A stretch of DNA of 38,963 nucleotides from Sphingomonas sp. Leaf10 (GCF_001421245.1 NZ_LMKE01000033.1:70448-109410); one strand, 5' to 3'. Numbered from the stretch's first letter, positions 1-8,863 are shown. Translations and numbers: made by a program. The notes: generated by a model from the sequence alone, not told the origin.

Positions 1-8
1 ACCCCCGA

Positions 9-30
9 CCCCTCCCTTGTCAGGGAGGGG
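9..30. repeat. Palindromic repeat, family A (copy 1)
   Basis: A perfect 9-bp inverted repeat, CCCCTCCCT / AGGGAGGGG, with the 4-nt loop TGTC. It lies just downstream of the minus-strand aminotransferase stop codon, so it could act as a transcription stop or mRNA-stabilising hairpin for that gene. There is no T-run, so intrinsic termination is unproven. The same unit recurs at 6452-6473, 6536-6557 and 7822-7843. Confidence 0.75.
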
Positions 31-38
31 AGGAGAGA

Positions 39-1247
39 TTACCCCACGCTGCGCCCCGGCGTATTGACGCCCATCGATTGCAGATATTTCTTCACGTTAC
101 GCGCCGCCTGCCGCAGCCGCTGTTCGTTTTCGACCATCGCGATGCGGACATAGCCCTCGCCGTTCTCGCCATAGCCGACGCCGGGTGCGACCGCGACCTT
201 GGCTTCGGTCAGCAACTGCTTGGCGAACTCGAGGCTGCCGAGATGCGCGAGCGCGGGCGGCAGCGGTGCCCAGGCGAACATCGACGCGCGCGGGGAGGGA
301 ATGTCCCAGCCGGCGCGGCCGAAGCTCTCGACCAGCACGTCGCGACGCTTGTGATAAAGTTGGCGGTTCTTTTCGACGATATCCTGCGGACCGTTCAGCG
401 CCGCGCAGGCCGCCGCCTGGATCGGGGTGAAGGCACCGTAATCGAGATAGGACTTCACCCGCGTCATCGCCGCGATCAGCTTCTTGTTGCCGACGCCGAA
501 CCCCATCCGCCAGCCGGCCATCGAATAGGTCTTGCTGAGCGAGGTGAATTCGATCGCGACGTCCTTCGCACCCTTCACCTGCAGGATCGATGGCGTCGGG
601 CAGCCGTCATAATAGAGTTCGCTATAGGCGAGGTCGGAGATGATCCACAGGCCGTGCTCCTTCGCGAAGGCGACCACGCGTTCGTAGAAGGCGAGGTCGA
701 CGACCTCGGCGGTGGGGTTCGACGGATATCCCATCACCAGCACGCTGGGGCGCGGCACGGTGAACGCCATCGCGCGTTCGAGGCTTTCGAAATAATGTTC
801 GTCCGGCGTGGTCGGCACCGCGCGGATCGTCGCGCCGGCGATGATGAAGCCGAACATATGGATCGGGTAGCTGGGATTGGGCGCGAGGATGACGTCGCCT
901 GGCGCGGTGATCGCGGTGGCGAGGCTGGCCAGCCCCTCTTTCGACCCCATGGTCACCACGACTTCGCTGTCGGGATCGATATCGACGCCGAAGCGGCGGC
1001 CGTAATAATTGGCCTGGGCGCGGCGCAGGCCGGGGATCCCGCGCGACTGCGAATAGCCGTGCGCGGAGGGCTTGCGGGCAACCTCGACCAGCTTTTCGAT
1101 GACGTGGTCGGGCGGGGGCAGGTCGGGATTGCCCATGCCGAGGTCGATAATGTCCTCGCCACCGGCACGCGCCGCCGCCCGCATCGCGTTCACTTCGGCG
1201 ATGACATAAGGGGGCAGGCGTTTCATGCGGTAGAATTCGTCGGACAT
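39..1247 (-). CDS. alaC: Pyridoxal-phosphate aminotransferase, class I/II (AlaC-like)
   Basis: A cytosolic fold-type I PLP aminotransferase of 402 aa. It most resembles AlaC (YfdZ), which makes alanine from pyruvate and glutamate; close relatives are often named LL-diaminopimelate aminotransferase. The N-terminus reads RLPPYV then GEDIIDLGMGNPD, followed by HGYSxSRGIPxLR, the cofactor-contact stretch NPSYPIH and the PLP-lysine motif SLSKTYSMAGWR (lysine about residue 239). The chosen ATG (1245-1247) has an AGGAAC Shine-Dalgarno. The open frame continues far upstream, but that extension is antisense to phaC and is discarded. It diverges from phaC across 75 bp that must hold both promoters. The family is clear; the substrate (alanine versus diaminopimelate) is inference. 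Confidence 0.9.
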   Translation of the reverse strand: MSDEFYRMKRLPPYVIAEVNAMRAAARAGGEDIIDLGMGNPDLPPPDHVIEKLVEVARKPSAHGYSQSRGIPGLRRAQANYYGRRFGVDIDPDSEVVVTMGSKEGLASLATAITAPGDVILAPNPSYPIHMFGFIIAGATIRAVPTTPDEHYFESLERAMAFTVPRPSVLVMGYPSNPTAEVVDLAFYERVVAFAKEHGLWIISDLAYSELYYDGCPTPSILQVKGAKDVAIEFTSLSKTYSMAGWRMGFGVGNKKLIAAMTRVKSYLDYGAFTPIQAAACAALNGPQDIVEKNRQLYHKRRDVLVESFGRAGWDIPSPRASMFAWAPLPPALAHLGSLEFAKQLLTEAKVAVAPGVGYGENGEGYVRIAMVENEQRLRQAARNVKKYLQSMGVNTPGRSVG

Positions 1248-1322
1248 TCTCGTTCCTTTCAGCCCGGTCCTTACGCTAGGAAGCAACGAACCGGTAGGCC
1301 CACGCGCCGTGAGGAGAAGAAA

Positions 1323-3053
1323 ATGACCGACGACACCAAAACGCCGCCCCCTGCGGCCACGATGTCGCTCGAAGAATTGCAGCATTGGACGCAGATGCTG
1401 GGCCGCGCGCAGCAGATGATGCTGGAACAGGGCATCGACCTGATGGAGCGCGCGCCCGCCTTGCCCGACCCGACCGGCATGCTGAAGGTCCAGACCGATT
1501 TCTGGACCGATACGATGAAGCTGTGGCAGCGCTTCCTCGACCCCGCCAACGCCACCTCGGTCGACGAGTCGCCCGAGCGCGCGCGCGACAAAAGGTTCAA
1601 GGCCAAGCAATGGCATGACGACCCGTTGTTCGCCTTCATCCGCCAGAGCTATTTCCTGGTCGCCGACCATATGCTGAAGGGGGTCGACGCGCTGGACGGC
1701 GTCGATGCGAAGCAGAAGGAACAGCTGCGCTTCGCCACCCGCGGGCTGATCGATGCGATGAGCCCGACCAACTTCCCCGCGACCAACCCGCTGGTGGTCG
1801 AAAAGATCATCGAGACGCGCGGCGAAAATCTGCTGAAGGGCCTGCAGAACATGCTGGCCGACATGGCCAAGGGGCAGATGACGCAGAGCGACACCAGCGC
1901 CTTCGAGCTGGGCCGCAACGTCGCGACGACGCCGGGCAAGGTCATCAAGCGCACGCCGCTGTACGAACTGATCCATTACGCGCCGACCACCGAAAAGGTC
2001 GGGTCGATCCCGCTGCTGATCTTTCCGCCGTGGATCAATCGCTTCTACATCCTCGACCTGACGCCGGAGAAGAGCTTCATCCGCTGGGCGGTGGAGCAGG
2101 GTCTCAGCGTGTTCGTCGTGTCGTGGAAGTCGGCCGATGCGTCGATGAAGGACGTGACGTGGGACGATTATGTCGTGCGCGGACAGATCGATGCGATCGA
2201 TACCGTGCGCGAGGTGCTGGGCGTCGAATCGGTCCATACCATCGGCTATTGCGTGGCGGGGACGACGCTGGCGGCGACGCTGGCGCTGCTGGAGGCGCGC
2301 GGCGAGGCGGCGAAGGTCGCGACGGCCACCTTCTTCACCGCGCAGGTCGACTTCAGCCAGGCGGGCGAATTGTCGCTGTTCGTCGACGACGATCAGCTGA
2401 AGATGATCCGGCAGGTCGGCAAGGACGGCTATCTCGACGGGCGGTACATGGCCGCGACCTTCAATCTGCTGCGCGGGCGCGATCTGATCTGGAACTACGT
2501 CACCAACAACTATCTGCTCGGCAACGATTATGCGCCGTTCGACCTGCTGCACTGGAATGCCGACGTCACCAACCTGCCCGCGAACTGGCATCTGGGCTAT
2601 CTGACCGATCTGTACCGTGACAACCGGCTGGTGCAGGCCGGGTCGATGACCGTCGACGGCACGCCGATCGACCTGACCACGATCAAGACCCCGTCCTATA
2701 TCCAGGCGGGACGCGAGGACCATATCGCCCCGCCCGAAAGCGTGTGGAAGGTGACCGAGCATTTCGCCGGCCCCTTGCGCTTTGTGCTGGCCGGATCGGG
2801 GCATATCGCCGGCGTGGTGAACCCGCCTTCGGCTGGCAAATATCAATATTGGACCAATGACGAACCGGCCGGGACGCTGGCCGCCTTCGTCGCCGGCGCG
2901 AAGGAGACCAAGGGCAGCTGGTGGCCGGATTGGCGGCAGTGGATCGCGGCGGCGGATGGCAAGACCGTGCCCGCGACTAAAACCCGGATACCAGGTGGCC
3001 GCGGCGCAGCAGTATTGTGCGACGCACCCGGCGAATATGTCCGAACCCGATAA
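1323..3053 (+). CDS. phaC: Class I poly(3-hydroxyalkanoate) synthase PhaC
   Basis: Polymerises (R)-3-hydroxyacyl-CoA into polyhydroxyalkanoate at the granule surface. At 576 aa it has the normal Class I length. The N-terminal PhaC_N region has a Met/Gln-rich helix and the stretch ATNPLVVEKI. The alpha/beta-hydrolase core carries the lipase-box variant GYCVAG with catalytic Cys310. The catalytic Asp is about residue 466 (GREDHIAPP) and the His about residue 494 (GSGHIAG), so the triad is complete. The start is the ATG at 1323 after GAGGAGAAGA; the frame is open further upstream but that part is antisense to the aminotransferase. The next gene on the same strand is a phasin, which fits a PHA function. 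No phaA, phaB, phaZ or phaR is in the window. No clear terminator follows. Confidence 0.96.
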   Translation: MTDDTKTPPPAATMSLEELQHWTQMLGRAQQMMLEQGIDLMERAPALPDPTGMLKVQTDFWTDTMKLWQRFLDPANATSVDESPERARDKRFKAKQWHDDPLFAFIRQSYFLVADHMLKGVDALDGVDAKQKEQLRFATRGLIDAMSPTNFPATNPLVVEKIIETRGENLLKGLQNMLADMAKGQMTQSDTSAFELGRNVATTPGKVIKRTPLYELIHYAPTTEKVGSIPLLIFPPWINRFYILDLTPEKSFIRWAVEQGLSVFVVSWKSADASMKDVTWDDYVVRGQIDAIDTVREVLGVESVHTIGYCVAGTTLAATLALLEARGEAAKVATATFFTAQVDFSQAGELSLFVDDDQLKMIRQVGKDGYLDGRYMAATFNLLRGRDLIWNYVTNNYLLGNDYAPFDLLHWNADVTNLPANWHLGYLTDLYRDNRLVQAGSMTVDGTPIDLTTIKTPSYIQAGREDHIAPPESVWKVTEHFAGPLRFVLAGSGHIAGVVNPPSAGKYQYWTNDEPAGTLAAFVAGAKETKGSWWPDWRQWIAAADGKTVPATKTRIPGGRGAAVLCDAPGEYVRTR

Positions 3054-3085
3054 GAACATTTGATTTCTCTATCTACATATTTATG

Positions 3086-3146
3086 CTGCGGTGCACAAAA
3101 AGCGTCTTGATATCGTCATAACGACCGGTTAAGTGGTGCGCCGCAG
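3086..3146 (+). promoter_or_regulatory. Two TGC-N3-GCA motifs upstream of the phasin (possible PhaR operators)
   Basis: The sequence shows TGC-GGT-GCA at 3087-3095 (inside CTGCGGTGCAC) and TGC-GCC-GCA at 3137-3145, 50 bp apart, both between phaC and the phasin start. Family knowledge: PhaR repressors of alphaproteobacteria bind TGC-rich sites of the form CTGC-N3/4-GCAG in front of phasin genes and are released when PHA granules form. Binding here is inferred. phaR itself is not in the window. The second site would lie inside the gene if the upstream GTG at 3133 were the start, which favours the start at 3172. Confidence 0.45.
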
Positions 3147-3171
3147 CAGTAATCAGATGGAGGATGTCCGA

Positions 3172-4002
3172 GTGGCCACCAGAGGTCCGAAGACCGGCAC
3201 GCGCAAGCCTGCCAGTTCCCGATCGACCCGACCGGTCGCGACCGCGCCCGTCGAGTCTGCCGCGCCGGAACCGGTCGTGCCGCCCGTCGAACCCGAACAG
3301 GCGGAAATCCCGCCCGTGCCGTTCGTGGCCGCGCCGAAGCCGGCTCCCGTCGAATTGCCTTTCAAGACCGAAACCGCCGCTGTCGTCATCCCGACGCCGC
3401 CGGTCGAACCGGTCGTGGAAGTCGTCGAAACCGTGGCCGAGACCGCTCAGGTCGTGGCTGAGGAAACCGCAGAGGCGGTCCAAACCGTAACCGATCAAGT
3501 CGAGGAAAAGACCATGGACGTCACCAACGAAGCGACCGCCACCGCCCAGAACGCCGCCAACAAGGCGCAGAACTTCGCGCAGGACGCCGCGAACAAGGCG
3601 CAGGCCGTGTCGACCGAATTCAACGAAAAGGCGAAGGCCGCGTTCGAAAAGGGCGCCAAGGGCTTCGAGGAAATGAACGAGATGGCCAAGGGCAACGTCG
3701 AAGCGATGGTCGAAGCCAGCCGCATCGCCGCCAAGGGCCTTGAAACGCTCGGTCAGGAAATGGCCGAATATGGCCGCAAGTCGTTCGAACACGCGACCTC
3801 GACCGCCAAGACCCTCGCGACCGTCAAGTCGCCGACCGAGTTCATGAAGCTGCAGTCGGACTTCATCCGCCAGTCGTTCGACTCGTTCGTCGCCGAAGCG
3901 TCGAAGACCACCGAAATGATGATCAAGCTGGCCGGCGACGCCGCGCAGCCGATCAGCAACCGCGTCGCGGTTGCCGCCGACAAGGTGAAGGTCGCCGCGT
4001 AA
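3172..4002 (+). CDS. phaP: Phasin family protein (PHA granule coat)
   Basis: Binds the surface of PHA granules and limits their coalescence. The C-terminal half (from about residue 115) is an Ala/Lys/Glu-rich helical phasin_2-type domain with repeats of the kind [18 protein letters not shown] and a tail AAxKVKVAA. The first about 110 residues are a Pro/Val/Glu/Ala-rich low-complexity extension. The start is set at GTG 3172 because GGAGG lies 8 nt before it; a GTG at 3133 and an ATG at 3157 are alternatives. An internal ATG at 3514, preceded by GAGGAAAAG, could give a 162-residue phasin without the extension. A strong terminator follows. The neighbour phaC supports the role. The gene symbol is by function, not by close match. 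Confidence 0.88.
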   Translation: MATRGPKTGTRKPASSRSTRPVATAPVESAAPEPVVPPVEPEQAEIPPVPFVAAPKPAPVELPFKTETAAVVIPTPPVEPVVEVVETVAETAQVVAEETAEAVQTVTDQVEEKTMDVTNEATATAQNAANKAQNFAQDAANKAQAVSTEFNEKAKAAFEKGAKGFEEMNEMAKGNVEAMVEASRIAAKGLETLGQEMAEYGRKSFEHATSTAKTLATVKSPTEFMKLQSDFIRQSFDSFVAEASKTTEMMIKLAGDAAQPISNRVAVAADKVKVAA

Positions 4003-4030
4003 GCGGTCGGCTAACCTTTACGGGCTAACG

Positions 4031-4064
4031 AAGGGGGCGGTCGCGCGAGCGGTCGCCCCTTTTG
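4031..4064 (+). terminator. Rho-independent terminator after the phasin gene
   Basis: An 11-bp stem (GGGGCG plus five inner pairs, two of them G-U, closing with CGCCCC) is capped by the GNRA-type tetraloop GCGA and followed by TTTT. It sits 30 bp after the phasin stop. It lies just before clpS, so clpS probably has its own promoter downstream of it. Confidence 0.85.
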
Positions 4065-4138
4065 TCATTTCCAATTCGGCGCATATGACCACGCACCCCC
4101 TTGCCCTGTCGGACCCGCATGCCATATTTTGCGGCGAC

Positions 4139-4489
4139 ATGTCTCCACAGCTCCGCATCCAGATGGCCGGTGACGACCGCGACCATGACGACGACCGCTC
4201 GACCGGTCTCGGCGTCGCCACCCAGACCCGCGTCAAGAAGCCCACGCCGTACCGGGTGCTGATGCTGAACGACGATTACACGCCGATGGAATTCGTCGTC
4301 CTGTGCCTGCAACGCTTCTTCCGCATGAGCATGGAGGAAGCGACGCGCGTGATGCTGCACGTCCACCAGCGCGGCGTCGGCGTGTGCGGGGTGTTCACCT
4401 ATGAGGTGGCCGAGACGAAGGTGGCGCAGGTGATGGACTTCGCTCGCCAGAACCAGCACCCGTTGCAGTGCACGCTGGAGAAGGCCTGA
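4139..4489 (+). CDS. clpS: ClpS, N-end-rule adaptor of ClpAP protease
   Basis: Delivers substrates with destabilising N-terminal residues to ClpA. The core is typical: [15 protein letters not shown] (substrate-pocket Asn-Asp), ERFF-like [26 protein letters not shown] and the C-terminal [16 protein letters not shown] then QHPLQC. The N-terminal about 30 residues are acidic and flexible, as expected for the ClpA-engaging extension. Possible starts are ATG 4085, 4139 or 4163, and none has a good Shine-Dalgarno. 4139 is chosen because 4085 lies only 20 bp after the phasin terminator. The protein has 116 aa from this start and up to 134 aa from 4085. clpA is not adjacent in this window. Confidence 0.93.
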   Translation: MSPQLRIQMAGDDRDHDDDRSTGLGVATQTRVKKPTPYRVLMLNDDYTPMEFVVLCLQRFFRMSMEEATRVMLHVHQRGVGVCGVFTYEVAETKVAQVMDFARQNQHPLQCTLEKA

Positions 4490-4965
4490 CGTTTCTGTCA
4501 CGGCGGGTTCTTGCCGCTGCGCTGTTGGTCGCGATCGCCGCCTGTCAGCCCGAGCGGTCGAACGATCCGGCGAAACTTGCGGTCTTCGACATCGAACCGC
4601 AGAGCCAAGCGGTTGCTGCCGATCCTGGCAGCCTCACGCCGATGACCTCTGAAGACATCCGGCGATCGCTTATCGCCTGTCTGCTGTCACCTTCCAATCC
4701 GTATGCGCCTGATGACGGGCCGATCTGCCTTCGTCCCGACGGGAGCTGGATTGCTTATACCGGCGAGGGCAACCCGCAGGGCCGCTACACGATCGTCGGC
4801 AATGAAGTGCGGACTGTGCACGCCGGGGTTCCCGGCACGCCGCGTCGCCTTGCATTCTACCGCAGCGCTATTGGCCGCATCTACCTGCGCGACCCCAGCC
4901 TACGCGAAACGTTACCCGTGGAAATCGAACCTTCCAGCGAGTCACCTTACCTGAACGGCATGTAA
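4468..4965 (+). CDS. Small putative lipoprotein, function unknown
   Basis: A 165-aa protein with a lipoprotein signal: basic SRR, the hydrophobic stretch [10 protein letters not shown], then the lipobox IAAC with lipidated Cys26. The mature part is polar, with two further cysteines (LIAC and PICL) that could form a disulfide, and the stretch [20 protein letters not shown] do not recognise the family. The GTG at 4468 lies inside the clpS end (22-nt overlap) and has no ribosome site. A CTG at 4495, downstream of GGAGAAGG, would give a cleaner signal peptide starting at SRRVL. Translational coupling to clpS is likely. Confidence 0.7.
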   Translation: MHAGEGLTFLSRRVLAAALLVAIAACQPERSNDPAKLAVFDIEPQSQAVAADPGSLTPMTSEDIRRSLIACLLSPSNPYAPDDGPICLRPDGSWIAYTGEGNPQGRYTIVGNEVRTVHAGVPGTPRRLAFYRSAIGRIYLRDPSLRETLPVEIEPSSESPYLNGM

Positions 4966-4974
4966 CCCCAAAAT

Positions 4975-5109
4975 CCTCCCCGTTCACGGGGAGGGGGACC
5001 AGCCGCAGCCTGGTGGAGGGGGAGGGCGGCATACGGAACCGATGCGTTCGCGGCGAACCCCCTCCACCATCGCCTTCAGCGACGGTCCCCTTCCCCGTGC
5101 GGGGGAGGA
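4975..5109. repeat. Paired inverted intergenic repeat, family B
   Basis: Two related units in opposite orientation fill the lipoprotein-murA gap. The left unit (about 4975-5024) has the hairpin CCTCCCC-GTTCAC-GGGGAGG followed by GGACCAGCCGCAGCCTGGTGG. The right unit (about 5058-5109) is its degenerate reverse complement, ending in TTCCCCGTGCGGGGGAGG. Each unit carries its own hairpin and the two can also pair with each other. It resembles paired REP-type elements. It has no coding potential. Confidence 0.8.
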
Positions 5110-5155
5110 GCGCTGGCCTCTTGCTTGTGTGTTGCGACCCACTAGAAGCTGCCCC

Positions 5156-6439
5156 ATGGATCGTATCGTCATTCGCGGCGGCAATCGCCTATCCGGCCGC
5201 ATCGTCATTTCGGGCGCCAAGAACGCCGCGCTCACTCTGCTGCCCTGTGCGCTGCTGACCGAAGAGCCGCTGACGCTGCGCAACCTGCCGCGCCTAGCGG
5301 ACGTCGACAGCTTCGGCCACCTGCTCAACCAGTTCGGCGTGTCGACTACGGTCGAGGGATCGCACCCCAGCGAATTCGGTCGCGTCATGACGATGCGCGG
5401 CCAGCGGCTGACCAGCACGGTCGCGCCCTACGACATCGTCCGCAAGATGCGCGCGTCGATCCTCGTCCTCGGCCCGCTCGTCGCGCGCGCGGGGGAGGCG
5501 ACGGTGTCGCTGCCCGGCGGCTGCGCGATCGGCAATCGCCCGATCGACCTGCATCTGAAGGCACTCGAAGCGCTGGGCGCCGAGATCGAACTCGCCGCGG
5601 GCTATGTGAAGGCGACCGCGCCCGGCGGACGGTTGCCGGGCGGGCGCTATCGCTTCCCGGTGGTGTCGGTCGGCGCGACCGAGAATGCGGTGATGGCCGC
5701 CGTGCTCGCGCGCGGCACCAGCATCCTCGAAAACGCCGCGCGTGAGCCGGAGATCGTCGACCTGTGCCGCTGCCTGGTCGCCATGGGCGCGACCATCGAC
5801 GGCATTGGCAGCGACACGCTGACCATCGAGGGACGCGACAAGCTGCACGGGGCGACCTATGCCGTCATGCCCGACCGGATCGAGGCGGGCAGCTATGCCT
5901 GCGCCGCCGCGATCACCGGCGGCGCGGTCGAATTGGCGAACGTCGTGCCGTCCGACATGCGCGCCACGATCGACGCGCTGGTCGAAGCCGGCGTCACCGT
6001 GCGTGAGGAAGCGACCTCGCTGTTCGTCGAGGCGAGTGGCGACATACGCCCGGTCAACCTGTCGACCGCACCCTATCCGGGCTTCGCCACCGACATGCAG
6101 GCGCAGTTCATGGCGCTGCTGACCCGCGCGGACGGGGCGAGCGTGTTGACCGAGACGATCTTCGAAAACCGCTACATGCACGTGCCCGAACTGGCGCGGA
6201 TGGGGGCGGACATCACCGTGACCGGCCGATCGGCAGTGGTGCGCGGCGTCGGCGGGCTTGTCGGCGCGCCGGTGATGGCGACCGACCTGCGCGCGTCGAT
6301 GAGTCTCATCATCGCCGGGCTGGCGGCAGAGGGCGAGACGTCGGTCAGCCGCGTCTATCACCTCGATCGCGGCTATGAGCGGCTGGAGGAGAAATTGCAG
6401 GCGGTCGGTGCCGATATCGAACGGCTTGGCGACGGTTGA
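5156..6439 (+). CDS. murA: UDP-N-acetylglucosamine 1-carboxyvinyltransferase MurA
   Basis: Transfers enolpyruvate from PEP to UDP-GlcNAc, the first committed step of peptidoglycan synthesis, in the cytosol. The 427-aa length is normal for the EPSP-synthase-like fold. Lys22-Asn23 (ISGAKNAAL) match the substrate-binding pair of the family. The PEP-adduct cysteine is present as GGCAIG (Cys123), which predicts fosfomycin sensitivity unless other mechanisms exist. The C-terminal [10 protein letters not shown] and [13 protein letters not shown] are also typical. The start MDRIVIRGG at 5156 is chosen by family length; the open frame begins earlier at 5042 inside the repeat. There is no clear Shine-Dalgarno. 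It stands alone between repeats. Confidence 0.96.
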   Translation: MDRIVIRGGNRLSGRIVISGAKNAALTLLPCALLTEEPLTLRNLPRLADVDSFGHLLNQFGVSTTVEGSHPSEFGRVMTMRGQRLTSTVAPYDIVRKMRASILVLGPLVARAGEATVSLPGGCAIGNRPIDLHLKALEALGAEIELAAGYVKATAPGGRLPGGRYRFPVVSVGATENAVMAAVLARGTSILENAAREPEIVDLCRCLVAMGATIDGIGSDTLTIEGRDKLHGATYAVMPDRIEAGSYACAAAITGGAVELANVVPSDMRATIDALVEAGVTVREEATSLFVEASGDIRPVNLSTAPYPGFATDMQAQFMALLTRADGASVLTETIFENRYMHVPELARMGADITVTGRSAVVRGVGGLVGAPVMATDLRASMSLIIAGLAAEGETSVSRVYHLDRGYERLEEKLQAVGADIERLGDG

Positions 6440-6451
6440 GTTCTGTCTTGT

Positions 6452-6557
6452 CCCCTCCCTGACAAGGGAGGGGCTAGGGGTGGGTCGGCCCGTTGTCGCG
6501 CGCTCACCCTCCCTTGCGAGCCTACCCACCCCCGACCCCTCCCTTGTCAGGGAGGGG
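6452..6557. repeat. Palindromic repeat family A, copies 2 and 3 in opposite orientation
   Basis: Copy 2 (6452-6473) is CCCCTCCCT-GACA-AGGGAGGGG; copy 3 (6536-6557) has the loop TGTC. Their flanks are also inverted (CTAGGGGTGGG after copy 2, CCCACCCCCGACC before copy 3), so the whole 106 bp forms a larger imperfect inverted repeat. It lies 12 bp after the murA stop and 116 bp before the epimerase gene. The rest of the murA-epimerase gap (6558-6673) shows nothing else recognisable. Confidence 0.8.
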
Positions 6558-6673
6558 AGGTACACGGCCCCGCTCGAGCTCCCCGCTTGAACTCGCCATT
6601 ATTGTCTGACTATATCCCTGCCGACGAACCGGACGTGGCGCGATAGCCCGCTGGTGAATTTGGGAGGGTGACG

Positions 6674-7813
6674 ATGAAGAAAGCGCTTCTGGCCGGGTCG
6701 ACGGCCATGGCAATGTTGATCGGGGCCAATGCGGCGGGTGCCGCCACGGCCAAGCGGTCAAGCTTCGGCAAGCTGCCTGACGGTACGGCGGTCGAAATGG
6801 TAACGCTGACCGGCAGCAACGGCGTCAGCGCGAAGATCATGACGCTGGGCGCCACCTTGCAGGCGTTCAACGCCCCGGACCGCAAGGGCAAGGTTGCCGA
6901 CATAACCCTCGGCTATGACGACGCCGCCAGCTATGTCACCGCCCCCAATTACTGGGGCCAGACGATCGGCCGCTATGCCAACCGCATCGCCGGCGGCAAG
7001 TTCACGCTGAATGGCAAGGCATATCAACTGACCCAGAACGACAAGGCCAATTCGCTGCACGGCGGCACGGTCGGCTTCGACAAGCGCGTGTGGCGGATCG
7101 TGTCGGTGAAGGACGGCCCCAGCGCATCGGTGACGATGGCGCTGAACAGCCCGGACGGCGATCAGGGCTATCCCGGCGCGCTCGACGTGACCGTCACCTA
7201 TGCGCTGGATGACAAGGGCGCGCTGACCATCGATTTCGATGCGAAGAGCGACGCGCCGACGATCGTCAACCTGACCAACCACGCGCTGTTCGACATGGGC
7301 GGCGAAGGTAGCGCATTGGGCACGATGACCCACAAGCTGACCATTCCCGCCAGCCGCTACACGCCCGTCAACGACGCGCTGATCCCGACCGGTGAACGTC
7401 GTCCTGTCGCGGGTACGGTGTTCGATTTCACCCGCGGACGGATCGTCGGACAGGATGTCCGCGACGGCCGCGATCCCCAGATCATCGCCGGACGCGGCTA
7501 CGACCATAATTTCGTGCTCGACGCAGGGATCACGAAGGAGCCGAAGCTGGCCGCACGCCTCGAGGATCCCGCATCGGGTCGCGTGCTCGAAGTGCTGACC
7601 ACCGAACCCGGCGTGCAATTCTATTCAGGCAACTTCATCGACGGGACGCTGATCGGCAAGAACCGCCACGTCTATCGCATGGGTGACGGCATCGCGCTCG
7701 AACCGCAGAAATTCCCCGATACGCCGAACCAGCCGGCGCTCGGATCGGCGCGGGTCGAACCGGGCAAGCCGTATCACCACCGCATGGTGTACCGGGTGTC
7801 GGTGGCGCGGTGA
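6674..7813 (+). CDS. Aldose 1-epimerase (mutarotase), exported
   Basis: Interconverts alpha and beta anomers of aldoses such as galactose or glucose. The first about 26 residues (KK, then LLAGSTAMAMLIGANAAGA) form a Sec signal peptide, so the enzyme is probably periplasmic. The GalM-fold motifs follow: GATLQAF, NRIAGGKFTLNG, SLHGG, the catalytic His in NLTNHALFDM, YDHNFVLD, and the catalytic Glu in IALEPQKFPDTPN. It has 379 aa. The start is ATG 6674, six nt after GGGAGG; GTG 6668 overlaps the ribosome site. It converges on the CDF gene, with repeat A copy 4 between them. There is no gal operon nearby. Confidence 0.93.
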   Translation: MKKALLAGSTAMAMLIGANAAGAATAKRSSFGKLPDGTAVEMVTLTGSNGVSAKIMTLGATLQAFNAPDRKGKVADITLGYDDAASYVTAPNYWGQTIGRYANRIAGGKFTLNGKAYQLTQNDKANSLHGGTVGFDKRVWRIVSVKDGPSASVTMALNSPDGDQGYPGALDVTVTYALDDKGALTIDFDAKSDAPTIVNLTNHALFDMGGEGSALGTMTHKLTIPASRYTPVNDALIPTGERRPVAGTVFDFTRGRIVGQDVRDGRDPQIIAGRGYDHNFVLDAGITKEPKLAARLEDPASGRVLEVLTTEPGVQFYSGNFIDGTLIGKNRHVYRMGDGIALEPQKFPDTPNQPALGSARVEPGKPYHHRMVYRVSVAR

Positions 7814-7821
7814 ACCTTACT

Positions 7822-7843
7822 CCCCTCCCTGACAAGGGAGGGG
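7822..7843. repeat. Palindromic repeat family A (copy 4)
   Basis: CCCCTCCCT-GACA-AGGGAGGGG, a perfect 9-bp stem, followed by TGTTT. It sits in the 39-bp gap between two convergent genes and may work as a bidirectional transcription stop. Confidence 0.75.
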
Positions 7844-7852
7844 TGTTTCCGG

Positions 7853-8800
7853 TCAATGCGCGTGGGTCAGCCCGCAATCGTCGCACGTTTCGATCTGCAC
7901 CGTCGCATGGCCGATGCCGAAATGATGCTCCAGTTCCTTCGACAGCTCGACCAGAAACCCGTCGCCGGGATGGCCGTCGGGCATCACCAGATGCGCGGTC
8001 AGCGCGGTTTCGGTCGTGCTCATCGGCCAAATATGCAGATCGTGCACCCGTGCCACGCCCGGCAGTTCCGCCAGCATCCCCTCGACCGCGACGGCATCGA
8101 TCCCGCGCGGCACCGCCTGTAGCGCCAGCAGCAGCGATTCGCTGAGCAAACTCCATGTCCCGATCAGGATGATCGCGACGACGACCAGGCTGACGACCGG
8201 ATCGATCCATCCCGCCCCGGTCCACAAGATGGCGAGGCCGGCGATCACCACCCCCGCCGACACCGCCGCATCGGCGGCCATGTGCAGATAGGCGCCCCGG
8301 ATATTGACGTCACCATGCCGCCCGCGCGCGAACAGCAGCGCGGTGGCGAGGTTGACGGCGATGCCGGCCAGCGCGACCCACACCACCGGCCAGCCGTCGA
8401 TCGGGCGCGGGCTGCCCAATCGCTGGATCGTTTCCAGCAGGATCGCGCCGACCGCGATCAGCAGCACCAGCGCATTGGCGAGCGCGGCGAGGATCGTCGA
8501 CGCACCAAGGCCGTAGGTGAATCGCTTCGATGCCGGCCGCTTGGCGAGTTCGACCCCGCCCCATGCGATCAGCAGCCCAAGCACGTCCGACAGGTTATGG
8601 CCGGCGTCCGCCAGCAACGCCATCGAATCGAACCAGAAGCCCGCGCCACCCTCGACCACGACGAAGCCGATGTTCAGCAGCGTCCCGATCGCGAAGGCGC
8701 GGCCGAAATCGGCCGGGGCATGGCTGTGGCCATGATGCCCATGCACCTGATGCCCGTGCGAGTGATGATCGTGGCCGTGGCCATGGTGATGCGCGCTCAT
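7853..8800 (-). CDS. Cation diffusion facilitator, Zn/Co/Cd exporter (CzcD/ZitB type)
   Basis: An inner-membrane proton-driven exporter of divalent metals, 315 aa. The first about 27 residues are a His/Gly-rich cytosolic metal-binding stretch. Six membrane segments follow. The transport-site motifs are HNLSD in the second segment (ADAGHNLSDVLG) and HMAAD in the fifth; His/Asp pairs of this kind go with zinc selectivity in the family. The C-terminal cytosolic domain includes VHDLHIWPMS and ends CDDCGLTHAH. No metal-responsive regulator is adjacent. Confidence 0.94.
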   Translation of the reverse strand: MSAHHHGHGHDHHSHGHQVHGHHGHSHAPADFGRAFAIGTLLNIGFVVVEGGAGFWFDSMALLADAGHNLSDVLGLLIAWGGVELAKRPASKRFTYGLGASTILAALANALVLLIAVGAILLETIQRLGSPRPIDGWPVVWVALAGIAVNLATALLFARGRHGDVNIRGAYLHMAADAAVSAGVVIAGLAILWTGAGWIDPVVSLVVVAIILIGTWSLLSESLLLALQAVPRGIDAVAVEGMLAELPGVARVHDLHIWPMSTTETALTAHLVMPDGHPGDGFLVELSKELEHHFGIGHATVQIETCDDCGLTHAH

Positions 8801-8863
8801 CGCCCGCTTCTGACAGGTGCGGGACGCAGTGACCAGATGCGACGCGGTGCAGCGAAAAGAGGG

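Noticed and set aside
1248..3059. Upstream 600-residue extension of the minus-strand aminotransferase frame
   Set aside because: It is exactly antisense to phaC, Arg/His/Gln-rich and without domains. A ribosome site and the family N-terminus place the real start at 1247.
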